Of a stretch of DNA of 64,000 nucleotides, positions 25,330-34,112 are shown piece after piece (position 1 is the stretch's first letter; the number at the start of each line of letters is the position of its first letter). The notes beneath the pieces were generated by a model, which saw only the letters and a program-made list of their open reading frames with translations, was not told where the DNA came from and made no database searches. This stretch comes from Segatella copri (GTDB lineage Bacteria > Bacteroidota > Bacteroidia > Bacteroidales > Bacteroidaceae), in the NCBI RefSeq assembly GCF_015074785.1, contig NZ_CP042464.1:62001-126000 (forward strand), read 5' to 3'. The position numbers and the translations under genes are program-made.

Positions 25330-26067
25330 ATGAAAGTCGGATTATTCGTCCCTTGTTATGTGGATGCCCTTTACCCTGAAGCGGGTGTGGCTACATACAA
25401 GTTGCTTAAGCATTACGGACTAGACGTGGGTTATCCCGAAAAACAGACTTGCTGCGGCCAGCCAATGGCTAATGCCGGTTTTCAGGACAAGTCGGAGAAG
25501 GTCATAGAGACATTTGATGAGTTGTTCAAGGATTACGATTACATCGTAGCTCCTTCTGCCTCATGTGCCGCTTACGTAAAGGTGTATTATCCTAAAATCC
25601 TTGAGGGTAAGCACGAGTGTGTTTCCTCTAAGAAAATCATGGATGTTGTGGAGTTCCTTCACGATGTGCTGAAGGTGGATCATGTGCCGGGCAAATTCCC
25701 GCATGTGGTGAGTGTGCACAACAGTTGTCACGGTGTGCGCGAACTGGGCTTGTCGTCTCCATCCGAGCGACACATCAAGCCATTCAACAAGATTATCGAT
25801 CTATTGAATATGGTGGAAGGCATTACCATCCACGAACCGGAGCGCAAGGATGAGTGCTGCGGATTTGGCGGTATGTTCTCTATTGAGGAACCTGCCGTTT
25901 CTACCCGTATGGGCGAGGAGAAGATCAAGCGCCACATGGCTACAGGCGCTGAGTTTGTTACCGGACCGGATTCTTCCTGTCTGATGCACATGGCTGGAAT
26001 CGCCAAGAAAGAGAAGATGCCGATCAAGTTTATTCATGTTGTTCAAATATTAGCTGCAGGACTATGA
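25330..26067 (+). CDS. lutA: L-lactate oxidation complex, Fe-S subunit LutA
   Basis: First subunit of the LutABC complex, which oxidises L-lactate to pyruvate. The 245-residue protein has two CCG domains typical of heterodisulfide-reductase-like proteins: KQTCCGQPMANAGF (about residue 37) and DECCGFGGMFSIEEP (about residue 173), with further cysteines in SASCAAYV and VHNSCHGVRELG that complete the clusters. It overlaps lutB by 4 bp (ATGA) and is the first gene of a three-gene operon. Confidence 0.93.
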   Translation: MKVGLFVPCYVDALYPEAGVATYKLLKHYGLDVGYPEKQTCCGQPMANAGFQDKSEKVIETFDELFKDYDYIVAPSASCAAYVKVYYPKILEGKHECVSSKKIMDVVEFLHDVLKVDHVPGKFPHVVSVHNSCHGVRELGLSSPSERHIKPFNKIIDLLNMVEGITIHEPERKDECCGFGGMFSIEEPAVSTRMGEEKIKRHMATGAEFVTGPDSSCLMHMAGIAKKEKMPIKFIHVVQILAAGL

Positions 26068-27437
26068 GTACAGAACATTCCAAGAGAGCTGCGAAGTTTA
26101 CGCAGAACGTAGAGAAGACCACCTGGCACGACGCTACCTTCTGGTCTGTTCGTCAGAAAAGAGATAAGATGGCGCAGGAACTTCCTGAGTGGGAAGATCT
26201 CCGCGAGCATGCGTCTGAAATCAAGATGCACACGATTACTCATCTCGCCGATTATCTCGATATGTTTTCCAAGAATCTGGAGAGCCGTGGGGTGAAGGTT
26301 CACTGGGCAAAGGATGCACAGGAATTTAATGAGATTGTGCTCGGTATCCTGAAAGATCATAACGTGAAGAAGATGGTGAAGTCGAAGTCGATGCTCACCG
26401 AGGAGTGCGAGATGAATCCTTATCTGGAGCAGCACGGCATTGACGTGGTGGAGACCGACCTGGGTGAGCGCATCATCCAGCTTCTGGGTCAGAAGCCTAG
26501 CCATATCGTGATGCCTGCCATCCACCTGAAGCGTGAGGAGGTAGGTAAGATGTTCGAGGAGAAGGGAATCTCCAAGGAAATCGGCAACTATGATCCTACT
26601 TATCTGACCCGCTGTGCCCGTCATCATCTCCGCGACCAGTTTATGGAAGCTGGAGCTGGTATGACTGGCTGTAACTTCGGTGTGGCTGCTACCGGCGATT
26701 GCGTGGTCTGCACCAACGAGGGTAATGCGGATATGACCACTTCCATGCCTAAGCTCCATATCGTAGCGATGGGTATTGAGAAACTGGTTCCTGATTATAA
26801 GTCACTGGCTGTATTCCAGCGCCTGCTTTGCCGCTGCGGAACCGGTCAGCCTACCACTACCTTTACCTCTCATTTCCGCCAGGCTCGTCCGGGTGCCGAG
26901 ATGCATGTGGTATTGGTGGATAACGGCAGAAGCGACATTCTTGCTGATAAGGACCACTGGCAGACGTTGAAGTGTATGCGCTGCGGTGCCTGCATGAATA
27001 CCTGTCCGGTTTATCGTCGTTCGGGTGGTTACAGCTACACCTATTTTATTCCGGGTCCTATTGGCGTGAACCTGGGTATGCTGAAGAATCCTCAGAAGTA
27101 CAGCGACAATGTTTCGGCATGTACTTTGTGCTTGTCTTGCGATAATGTCTGTCCTTCCAAGGTAGGACCGGGTTCTCAGATTTATGTCTGGCGCCAGAGT
27201 CTGGAGAAGTTGGGTAAGGCTGATCCTGTCAAGAAGGCGATGTCGAATGGTATGAAGTATCTCTTCGACCGTCCTGCGCTCTACACCACTGCCCTGAAGT
27301 TTGCTCCGCTTGTCAATCTGGTTCCTGAATGCTGTACGCACTTCAGCAATTGGAATGCCTGGGGCATCGGTCACGCCATGCCTGAGTTTGCAAAGAAGAG
27401 TTTCCATCAGCTTTGGAAAGAAGGAAAGGTGAAGTAG
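26064..27437 (+). CDS. lutB: L-lactate oxidation complex, ferredoxin-like subunit LutB
   Basis: A 457-residue subunit with an N-terminal LUD domain (including GMTGCNFGVAATGDCVVCTN) and a bacterial ferredoxin region carrying two 4Fe-4S sites: CMRCGACMNTCPVYRR (about residue 305) and CTLCLSCDNVCPSKVG (about 355). A C-terminal helical domain (residues 390-457) ends in SFHQLWKEGKVK. Overlap with lutA and the gene order match the lut operon of Firmicutes and ykgEFG of E. coli. No lactate permease or LutR-type regulator is adjacent. Confidence 0.93.
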   Translation: MSTEHSKRAAKFTQNVEKTTWHDATFWSVRQKRDKMAQELPEWEDLREHASEIKMHTITHLADYLDMFSKNLESRGVKVHWAKDAQEFNEIVLGILKDHNVKKMVKSKSMLTEECEMNPYLEQHGIDVVETDLGERIIQLLGQKPSHIVMPAIHLKREEVGKMFEEKGISKEIGNYDPTYLTRCARHHLRDQFMEAGAGMTGCNFGVAATGDCVVCTNEGNADMTTSMPKLHIVAMGIEKLVPDYKSLAVFQRLLCRCGTGQPTTTFTSHFRQARPGAEMHVVLVDNGRSDILADKDHWQTLKCMRCGACMNTCPVYRRSGGYSYTYFIPGPIGVNLGMLKNPQKYSDNVSACTLCLSCDNVCPSKVGPGSQIYVWRQSLEKLGKADPVKKAMSNGMKYLFDRPALYTTALKFAPLVNLVPECCTHFSNWNAWGIGHAMPEFAKKSFHQLWKEGKVK

Positions 27438-27448
27438 TGGGTAATCAT

Positions 27449-27480
27449 AAAGTTCAAAGTTCAAATTTCAAAGTTCAATG
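27449..27480 (+). repeat. heptad array supplying the lutC start
   Basis: Units AAGTTCA, AAGTTCA, AATTTCA, AAGTTCA, ATG with a 7-bp period after an ATCATA leader. The lutC ATG (27478) is the last three bases of the array. Confidence 0.75.
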
Positions 27481-28056
27481 AAGAAAGAAGATTTCCTGAA
27501 CAAGTTGCGTAAGAATACGCACGTTCAATTCGATATGCCTGCCGTAGATGTGAAGGGTATCCAGTATGAGGATACGCTGAAACAGTTTATTGAGATGACG
27601 GAATCGGTAGGCGGTCATGTGATAGAGGCGAAGGAGGGTGAGAGTCTGGATGAGCTGGTGAAGAAGGCTTATCCGGAAGCCAAGGTCTTTGCTTCTCATC
27701 TGCCAGAAATCACGATTGCCCAGAAGAATCCTGATACCGTGGCTGAGGCTAACGACCTGAATGGTACTGATGTGGGTATTGTTCGTGGTGAAGTGGGTGT
27801 TGCCGAGAATGGCTGCATCTGGATTCCTCAGACCATGAAGGAGAAAGCGGTGCTCTTTATCTCGGAATACCTTGTAATATTCCTCGAAAAAGAGAAGATT
27901 GTGAACAATATGCATGAGGCTTATGCCCGTATTGAGATGGATCCGAAGTACAATTTCGGTATTTTCATCAGTGGTCCTTCCAAGACTGCCGATATTGAGC
28001 AGGCTCTGGTAATGGGTGCGCAGGCAGCCAGAGGCGTAACCGTAGTGCTTTTGTAA
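27478..28056 (+). CDS. lutC: L-lactate oxidation complex subunit LutC
   Basis: A 192-residue LUD-domain protein of the LutC/YkgG family, third subunit of the lactate-oxidising complex. Recognisable segments are the N-terminal MKKEDFLNKLRKNTHVQFD, the central VAEANDLNGTDVGIVRGEVG and GVAENGCIWIPQTMKEKA, and the conserved C-terminal GIFISGPSKTADIEQALVMGAQAARG. It lies 40 bp after lutB; that gap is filled by a heptad repeat whose last unit provides the start codon. Confidence 0.92.
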   Translation: MKKEDFLNKLRKNTHVQFDMPAVDVKGIQYEDTLKQFIEMTESVGGHVIEAKEGESLDELVKKAYPEAKVFASHLPEITIAQKNPDTVAEANDLNGTDVGIVRGEVGVAENGCIWIPQTMKEKAVLFISEYLVIFLEKEKIVNNMHEAYARIEMDPKYNFGIFISGPSKTADIEQALVMGAQAARGVTVVLL

Positions 28057-28086
28057 AAGAAGTATTGAATCTTAATCTATACGAAT

Positions 28087-28111
28087 AAAGCCCACCAAAT
28101 CGGTGGGCTTT
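28087..28111. terminator. bidirectional terminator lutC / glycan cassette
   Basis: AAAGCCCACC pairs with GGTGGGCTTT (10 bp) around a 5-nt loop, followed by ATTCTTAT. It lies between convergent genes. Confidence 0.75.
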
Positions 28112-28129
28112 ATTCTTATCTCTGCTCAG

Positions 28130-29089
28130 TTAGATTTCCCATTGGTATGTGTCGTAGATGACCCCTCTTCCTCCGAATCCTTCCTTTTGGTGGATGAGAT
28201 TCTTGTTGAGATACTTGCCCGCATCTTCTGTGGATTTGCCGAAGTCGAAGTATGGGACATTCCATGGGCATTTGTGGAGGATAAAGTCGAAGAGGGCATC
28301 CAAAGCTCCCAGTTCCTTGCCCAATTCGTTGGCAGCGATATACTGGGTATGAATTACTTGGGGGGTAGTATATACGATGCTTCCACCAATAATCGTTTCA
28401 TCTTTCTTTACCACAAAGCAGAGAATGTGGTCTGGAAAACGATGCATAAGTAATTGCAGTTCCTCTTTCGAGTGTACAGGATGAGTATTATGCCTCTGCC
28501 AAAGATTCTTGTCCAATAAATCCCAAAAGTCTGTGATGTCCTTTGGAAATTTTGTAAATCCAACACTTAGTCCATGGCTCACAGCTTTCTTGATGCCTCT
28601 TCTTCTCTGCTCGCTGAATCGTAAGGGGGCATTGAGAAAAATGGTAGTGGAAATCTCTCTAGCTATCAACTTTGCCTTCCCAATATAGGAGAGAGCATAG
28701 AGGTCCTCTTCCGAAGGGATGCTCTGGTATATCCATGGCATTGCCTTGTAGATACATAACTGGAAATCATTTTGCAGGAGATAGTCCTTGAGAGCCTGAA
28801 AGATGTCGATGCAAACTTCTGCTGTTACCTTGGAACAAGTCAGTAAGCCTCCATACGTCAGTCCTTGGTGAGAATAGAGAATCTTCTTGTCCTCATCCGC
28901 AGTTTCATTGGCAGGAAGAATGGCATACAAGCGTCCTTTATAATAGAACATCAAGGAATGGTCATGAAATCTGTCTTGATGATAGTCCATATAGTTTCTG
29001 TCGAAGAGGAAGGTGCCTTGTCTGGATTTCCAAACAAAGTTGTTCCATTCGGCAGCGTCTTTTGGGGTATATCTTTTGATTTCTATCAT
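28130..29089 (-). CDS. GNAT/FemAB-like acyltransferase
   Basis: A 319-residue protein of the GNAT/FemAB-like fold (MIEIKRYTPKDAAEWNNFVW, then TFLFDRNYMDYHQDRFHDHS). A typical acyl-CoA-binding core follows (CFVVKKDETIIGGSIVY and YIAANELGKELGALDALFDF). Such proteins beside sugar-nucleotide genes usually N- or O-acylate an amino-sugar precursor. It overlaps the FdtA-like gene by 4 bp (ATGA), so both probably act on the same sugar. Substrate unknown. Last gene of a four-gene minus-strand operon. Confidence 0.75.
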   Translation of the reverse strand: MIEIKRYTPKDAAEWNNFVWKSRQGTFLFDRNYMDYHQDRFHDHSLMFYYKGRLYAILPANETADEDKKILYSHQGLTYGGLLTCSKVTAEVCIDIFQALKDYLLQNDFQLCIYKAMPWIYQSIPSEEDLYALSYIGKAKLIAREISTTIFLNAPLRFSEQRRRGIKKAVSHGLSVGFTKFPKDITDFWDLLDKNLWQRHNTHPVHSKEELQLLMHRFPDHILCFVVKKDETIIGGSIVYTTPQVIHTQYIAANELGKELGALDALFDFILHKCPWNVPYFDFGKSTEDAGKYLNKNLIHQKEGFGGRGVIYDTYQWEI

Positions 29090-29514
29090 GGCTCTGATGT
29101 TGTGCTATGTGTGGTATGGATGTATTTCAGAAATTCATCGTATTCATACAGATAGTCTTCTGGCTCATAAAGTTCAGAGGCAAGCACCAGGCATACGGCT
29201 CCCTCGGAGAAATCATCCAGTGTGCGCCATATCTCTGTGCCGAGATAGAGCCCCATGCCAGGATTGCTGAGCTGGTATTTCTTGGTCTCCTTGCCGTTGT
29301 CTAGGGATACGGTAAATGATCCATGCACGGCGATGATGACTTGCTGGAGCTTTTTGTGGGCATGACCGCCTCGGTTGCCACCCTGTGGCACATTGTATAT
29401 CCAGTAGGCACGTTTCAAGTCGAAGGGAAGCTCGATGTTCTCCTCTGATACAGTCAGGTTGCCTCTAGGGTCGGATATGGTATGTAATTTGATGATTCTA
29501 CCTAATTCTTTCAT
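29086..29514 (-). CDS. FdtA/QdtA-like dTDP-keto-deoxyhexose isomerase (cupin)
   Basis: A 142-residue cupin of the FdtA/QdtA/WxcM-like family, which isomerises dTDP-4-keto-6-deoxyglucose to a 3-keto sugar on the way to 3-amino-3,6-dideoxyhexoses. The barrel is seen in DPRGNLTVSEEN, YWIYNVPQGGNRGGHAHKKLQQV (metal or proton-relay histidines in GGHAH) and the IWRTLDDFSEGAVCLVLAS strand. The partner aminotransferase (FdtB-like) is not in the window. Overlap with the acyltransferase suggests a coupled isomerase-acetylase pair, with the aminotransferase elsewhere or an alternative role in lipid or glycan decoration. Confidence 0.8.
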   Translation of the reverse strand: MKELGRIIKLHTISDPRGNLTVSEENIELPFDLKRAYWIYNVPQGGNRGGHAHKKLQQVIIAVHGSFTVSLDNGKETKKYQLSNPGMGLYLGTEIWRTLDDFSEGAVCLVLASELYEPEDYLYEYDEFLKYIHTTHSTTSEP

Positions 29515-29562
29515 AAAGTTGTATTCTTTTATTTGATAACGCTCTTTTTCTTTTTTTATTGC

Positions 29563-30468
29563 TTATTGCTTATCCTTCTTGGACAACTTGATGCTGGCAT
29601 TGAACTTACGATGGCTCATTTCCTTCTTAATTTCCTTGGAGTAGAGGCTTGCACCTTCACGGTTCAGATGGTTGGCATTGTGGAATAATGCCCTGTGATG
29701 GGTGTAGGCAGTGTCGCAATAATGGTTAAGGAATGGGATGCCTTCCTGTTGGCAGATAAGCTTGAACCTGCGAAATACTGAGTCGCTTTGGTAGGATAGC
29801 TGTGGCGATGCTGTGAATATGAGGCTGGTATGGCTCCTTTTGCATTCGGCTATCAACTTGTGCAGATATTCATATTTCTTTCTGTCGTGTTTGTTTTGGG
29901 GTAAGGTCTCCTTCTCGATGGCTTGGCATCCCTCGTAGGGAGAGTAACCCTTGGTATAGCTCATGGCTGGATGACGCCAGTCGGCAAGCAGCTTGAGTAA
30001 CCTCGAATTATACTGATAGAAAGGAAAGAGCATCTTGATGCGCTCGGTGGAGTCCACGTCCCAGAAAATCTCTCGTATGCCTGGTCGGTGGTAATAGGGG
30101 CGCAGGTTGGTGAGATAGGTACTGTTGTCATCTTGCAGCAGGTCATAGTCTGGTTCTACATCGTAGATGAGCATGTAGGGCATGCGTCTTTGCTTGAGTA
30201 GTTGCAGTCTGCCCATGCTGAAGATGATGCCCATGCGGTCTTCTCCCACATTATAATAGTTGCCCAAGATGTCTGGGTCGTAGTGATGCAAGGCTCTCGA
30301 CGACCCCATGATGATGGAGTCGGCTATCAGCTCATTGTGGATATAGCGCATCCTGCCGCTCTCGCCTTTTACCTGAAGGTCGAGATAACGAAAGGTTTGT
30401 GCCGTGATGATATATATGATGGTCAGCAAGATAAGAAAGACCATGATTTTACTTAAGAACTTTTTCAT
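29563..30468 (-). CDS. SGNH-hydrolase-like membrane-anchored protein, probable O-acyltransfer partner
   Basis: A 301-residue protein with an N-terminal membrane helix (about residues 7-25) and a periplasmic SGNH-like domain. The block I nucleophile motif appears as IIMGSSRALHHYDP (about residue 52). Block V is NANHLNREGASLYS (about residue 265), where the usual DxxH aspartate is asparagine. Proteins of this type paired with MBOAT genes (AlgJ/AlgX, PatB, DltD) receive acyl groups across the membrane and attach them to a glycan. It lies 48 bp after the MBOAT gene. Confidence 0.6.
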   Translation of the reverse strand: MKKFLSKIMVFLILLTIIYIITAQTFRYLDLQVKGESGRMRYIHNELIADSIIMGSSRALHHYDPDILGNYYNVGEDRMGIIFSMGRLQLLKQRRMPYMLIYDVEPDYDLLQDDNSTYLTNLRPYYHRPGIREIFWDVDSTERIKMLFPFYQYNSRLLKLLADWRHPAMSYTKGYSPYEGCQAIEKETLPQNKHDRKKYEYLHKLIAECKRSHTSLIFTASPQLSYQSDSVFRRFKLICQQEGIPFLNHYCDTAYTHHRALFHNANHLNREGASLYSKEIKKEMSHRKFNASIKLSKKDKQ

Positions 30469-30516
30469 ATTTCAGCTTACGATTTGTTTCAACTTACGTT
30501 TATTTTAGCTTACGAT

Positions 30517-31941
30517 TTAGAAACCTGCGTAGATGAATTGCCCCGAATCGAATACACCGAAGAGGAAGATGCTGGTAGTTACCACGACGTATGTACACCA
30601 TCTCACCCAGAGCTTCGGATGATGGAATGGATTTTGACTTGGGGTTACTTCAACGATGAGATCTTTGGCGAATACCATCAAGATGAATAAGAGGATGAAT
30701 TTTTCAAATACCCAGAAGTTCATGTCTTGCTCAGTGAATATCTTGCCGATTACATGGAAGGCATCGCCCACGCTTGGCATTCGGAAGAATATCCATAGGA
30801 AGTTGATGAGCAGGAAGTTGATGAGGATGCTTATTCCTCTCCTCATTCTCTGCCTAACTTTGTGCTCGGTATTTCTACTCTCTTTGGTGAAGCTTAGCAT
30901 CTTCTCCATCACTTGGAAGAATCCGTGAAGAACTCCCCAAAGTATGAAGGTCCAGTTAGCCCCATGCCAAATGCCACTGATGAGGAAGGTGATAATGATG
31001 TTGAGATAGGTTCTCCCCTTGCTGCATCTGTTTCCGCCTATGGGGATGTAGATGTAATCGCGCAGCCATTGGGAGAGACTGATGTGCCAACGATGCCAAA
31101 AGTCGGTGACGCTATGGGCAAAGTAGGGATTGTGGAAATTCTGTTGCAAGCGGATGCCGAGCATGGAAGCCGAACCGATGGCTATGAGAGAGTAGCCGGC
31201 AAAGTCGGTGTATAGTTGGATGGAATAGAGGACGGAGGCTGCCAGCAATTCTGATCCACTGTGCTGCATATAGCCATCCAGCACGGGATTCACGTAGAGC
31301 AAGAGACGGTCGGCAATAACCGTCTTCAAGAACATACCCCACACTATCATCTTGGCACCATTTGCCAACTGCTGATAGTTAGGACGCACCAGCTGGCTCA
31401 GTTGGCATCTCAGGGCATCGTATCGGTTGATAGGACCTGCCGTGATGGATGGGAAGAAGGATATATAGAGCATGTAGGTGGGCAGATGATGCTCTGCTTG
31501 ATACTTATCTCTGTAAACATCGAAGAGATAACTCAATGCCTGAAAGGTGAAGAAAGAGATACCCAGTGGTACTATGAGGGTATGGTGAGATGAGAGGCTA
31601 TCCATGTAGAGCACCTCTGTGAGGATAAAGTCTGTATATTTGTAGAAGAGCAGGGGGAGGGTGGTGAGAAGGGCTCCTAAATAAACAATGAGTTTGCTTC
31701 TGTTGTTTGAGGTGCTGTTTGTTCTCTCCTTTCCCTTATTTCTTTCTATCAATAGAGCGGAAGTATATGAGATGAGTGTTACCACCAAAAGTATAGCTGC
31801 CAATGACTGGTTGTAATAGTAGTATAGGGCATAGGAAATCGCCAACAAAAAATACTTTTTGATGGCTTCCTTCTTGATGGCATGGAGCAGCAAGAAGAGG
31901 AAGGGAAATAAGGTGATGTATAGAAATGAATTGTAAATCAT
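30517..31941 (-). CDS. MBOAT family membrane-bound O-acyltransferase
   Basis: A 474-residue multi-pass protein of the AlgI/DltB type. Family hallmarks are the N-terminal MIYNSFLYITLFPFLFLLLH, then LVPLGISFFTFQALSYLFD and SFFPSITAGPINRY, the loop WHISLSQWLRDYIYIPIGGN, and the catalytic histidine in GIWHGANWTFILWGVLHG (about residue 325). These enzymes move acyl groups across the inner membrane to decorate a cell-surface polymer. First gene of the four-gene cassette that also encodes an SGNH-like partner. Confidence 0.9.
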   Translation of the reverse strand: MIYNSFLYITLFPFLFLLLHAIKKEAIKKYFLLAISYALYYYYNQSLAAILLVVTLISYTSALLIERNKGKERTNSTSNNRSKLIVYLGALLTTLPLLFYKYTDFILTEVLYMDSLSSHHTLIVPLGISFFTFQALSYLFDVYRDKYQAEHHLPTYMLYISFFPSITAGPINRYDALRCQLSQLVRPNYQQLANGAKMIVWGMFLKTVIADRLLLYVNPVLDGYMQHSGSELLAASVLYSIQLYTDFAGYSLIAIGSASMLGIRLQQNFHNPYFAHSVTDFWHRWHISLSQWLRDYIYIPIGGNRCSKGRTYLNIIITFLISGIWHGANWTFILWGVLHGFFQVMEKMLSFTKESRNTEHKVRQRMRRGISILINFLLINFLWIFFRMPSVGDAFHVIGKIFTEQDMNFWVFEKFILLFILMVFAKDLIVEVTPSQNPFHHPKLWVRWCTYVVVTTSIFLFGVFDSGQFIYAGF

Positions 31942-31983
31942 TGGAATAGTGTGGGCGAGTTTTCAATAAAAGAAGTACAGAAA

Positions 31984-32011
31984 ACGAACTGTTAACTGTT
32001 AAACAGTTAAC
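31984..32011. repeat. ACTGTTA heptads forming a small hairpin
   Basis: Units ACTGTTA, ACTGTTA. GTTAACTGTT (31991-32000) and AACAGTTAAC (32002-32011) form a perfect 10-bp inverted repeat around one base. It lies between purT and the MBOAT gene. Confidence 0.6.
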
Positions 32012-32087
32012 TTCTCGCTTTCTGTATTCTTTGTTGCTGGGCAGGTAACAAATCTGCCCTCTCGGTATTTTTTAATGGGGGATGATG

Positions 32088-33269
32088 TTATTTCTTCATG
32101 TATGGGTCGGTTCCCAATACGGTTTTTGCCAGGCGCTTTGCCTTGTCGCGAAGCTGGTTGAGGTCATCGCCCTTTTCGCCGTAGCAGAGCACTACACCCA
32201 TTCTTCTGCCTACGTGAGCCTCTGGCTTGCCGAAGATACGGATGCGGGTATGGTCTTCCTTCAGCGCATCGAGCATATTGTAGTTTAATGGCTCGGTGCT
32301 TTCCTCTGGTGAGAGGATGACGGCAGAACAGCCGATGTGCTCCAGATGGATTCCGGCGATAGGCAAGCCCATCACGGCACGGAAATGGAGTTCAAACTCG
32401 CTCAGATTGGTGGTGTGACCGAGGGTTACCATACCTGTATCGTGTGGACGAGGACTCAACTCTGAGAAGATGACTTCGCCCTGCTTGCTCAGGAAGAACT
32501 CTACGCCCCAGAGACCGGCACCAGTCAATGCCTTGGTTACTTCACCGGCAATGTGCTCAGCCTTCTTCAAAGCCTCCTCTGGAATCTGGAATGGCTGCCA
32601 ACTCTCGCGGTAGTCGCCGCCCTTCTGTACGTGGCCGATAGGCGGACAGAAGAGGGTAGGACCGTCTTTCTGGGTGACGGTGAGCAGGGTGAACTCAGAA
32701 TCGAAGTCGATAAATTCCTCGATGATTACTTCCTTCACGTCGCCACGACCTTCTTCCATTGCTTCCTTGTAAGCCTCCTTCAGTTCATCATCGTTGTGAA
32801 CATAGCTCTGTCCATGACCGCTTGAACTCATCAGAGGTTTCACTACGCATGGGAAACCGATTTCATCGGCAGCGTTCTTAAACTCCTCGAAGGTCTTGGC
32901 ATAGAAGTACTTGGCGGTGCGCAGCCCCAGTTCCTTGGCGGCAAGGTCGCGGATGGCACGGCGGTTCATGGTGTAGTTCACGGCACGTGCAGAAGGCACA
33001 ACCTGGATGCCCTCCTTCTCGAAGTCGAAGAGTCGCTCGGTGCGGATAGCTTCAATCTCAGGCACGATGATGTCTGGGTGATGTTTCTCTACCACTGCGG
33101 TCAATGCGTCGCCATCGAGCATCGAGAACACTTCTCGCTCGTCGGCTACCTGCATGGCTGGTGCATTGTCATACTTGTCGCAAGCGATGACGTACTGTCC
33201 TGCTCGCTTTGCGGCGATGGTAAATTCTTTGCCCAGTTCGCCTGAGCCCAAAAGCATAATCTTCTTCAT
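32088..33269 (-). CDS. purT: formate-dependent phosphoribosylglycinamide formyltransferase
   Basis: ATP-grasp enzyme that makes formyl-GAR from GAR, formate and ATP in purine synthesis. The 393-residue protein starts [22 protein letters not shown], has the N-terminal [12 protein letters not shown] motif, the ATP-binding [16 protein letters not shown] (about residue 155) and [28 protein letters not shown], then the conserved [14 protein letters not shown]. It is an alternative to the folate-dependent PurN step. Another purine gene, purD, is at 50.2-51.5 kb but not linked. Confidence 0.95.
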   Translation of the reverse strand: MKKIMLLGSGELGKEFTIAAKRAGQYVIACDKYDNAPAMQVADEREVFSMLDGDALTAVVEKHHPDIIVPEIEAIRTERLFDFEKEGIQVVPSARAVNYTMNRRAIRDLAAKELGLRTAKYFYAKTFEEFKNAADEIGFPCVVKPLMSSSGHGQSYVHNDDELKEAYKEAMEEGRGDVKEVIIEEFIDFDSEFTLLTVTQKDGPTLFCPPIGHVQKGGDYRESWQPFQIPEEALKKAEHIAGEVTKALTGAGLWGVEFFLSKQGEVIFSELSPRPHDTGMVTLGHTTNLSEFELHFRAVMGLPIAGIHLEHIGCSAVILSPEESTEPLNYNMLDALKEDHTRIRIFGKPEAHVGRRMGVVLCYGEKGDDLNQLRDKAKRLAKTVLGTDPYMKK

Positions 33270-33300
33270 TTATATGATGTTTAATGTTTTATGTCCCTAA

Positions 33301-33349
33301 AATTAATCACTAATAACAAATAATTAATCACTAATAATTAATCACTAAG
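33301..33349. repeat. AATCACTAATAATT repeats (heptad period) at a stop codon
   Basis: On the minus strand TTAGTGA and TTAATTA alternate with a 7-bp period. The first unit encodes the last residues (LSD) and stop of the cytidylate-kinase-like gene. Confidence 0.65.
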
Positions 33350-33961
33350 TCCGAACTTCTTTCTGATAAATTCTGCGATAAACTTCTCTGTTTCTTCGAT
33401 TCCCAGATGGCTGCTGTTGATGCAGAGGTCGTAGCTCTCGCTGTGTCCCCACTTCTTGCCTGTATAGTAATCGTAGTAAGAGGCGCGCTGCTCCTCATGG
33501 CTTTCGATGAACTTGCGAGCGGAGGCTCTGTCGATGTCCTTTCGCTTGCACACTGCCTTGATGCGGTCGTCGATATTGGCGGTGATGAAGATGTTGATCA
33601 CGTTCTTGTAATCACGCAGTACATAGTCGGCGGTTCTGCCCACAAACACGCAGTTGCCCTCATCGGCAGCCTTTCTGATGGCGTCGCTCTGGAACTTGTA
33701 CAGACCTTCCTGCGAGAAGTCGTTGTGATAGAAATTGTTATCGCTCAGGAAGGGCAGATGGGTATGGAAGAGAGACTTGAAGAATCCCTTCTGCTCATCG
33801 TTCTGCTCGAAGAATTTCTCAGAGAATCCACTCTCCTTGGCGGCAAGATTCAGCAGCTCACGGTCGTAACATTTGCAACCGAAATCCTCCGCCAGCTTCT
33901 CGGCGATGATATGGCCGCCGCTACCTATCTGGCGACCCACGTTTATGATAATCTTATTCAT
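33338..33961 (-). CDS. cytidylate kinase-like family protein
   Basis: A 207-residue P-loop kinase of the Cytidylate_kin2 type (PF13189-like), different from Cmk at 5.6 kb. The P-loop is IINVGRQIGSGGHIIAEKLA (residues 5-24); CYDRELLNLAAKESGFSEKF and CVFVGRTADYVLRDY follow, as in the family. Substrate unknown; members occur beside transporters or regulators. It lies 68 bp upstream of purT. The stop codon lies in a heptad repeat. Confidence 0.85.
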   Translation of the reverse strand: MNKIIINVGRQIGSGGHIIAEKLAEDFGCKCYDRELLNLAAKESGFSEKFFEQNDEQKGFFKSLFHTHLPFLSDNNFYHNDFSQEGLYKFQSDAIRKAADEGNCVFVGRTADYVLRDYKNVINIFITANIDDRIKAVCKRKDIDRASARKFIESHEEQRASYYDYYTGKKWGHSESYDLCINSSHLGIEETEKFIAEFIRKKFGLSD

Positions 33962-34112
33962 AATTTATAGTTTATAATTTATAGTTTACAGTTTATAGTT
34001 TACAGTTTATAGTTGAAAGTTTATAGGGCTTAGCAGTTAGCAAGATTGCTATAAACTATAAATTTCAAACTATTAACTGAATGAATGCCCTATTAACTAT
34101 AAACTTTTAACT
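33962..34112. repeat. long AGTTTAT heptad array
   Basis: About nine heptads at 33962-34026 (AGTTTAT, AATTTAT, AGTTTAC and variants), then reverse-oriented units at 34049-34078 and 34090-34112 (CTATAAA, CTATTAA). The array fills the gap between the MATE and kinase-like genes and could form an A/T-rich cruciform or hairpin. Confidence 0.75.
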
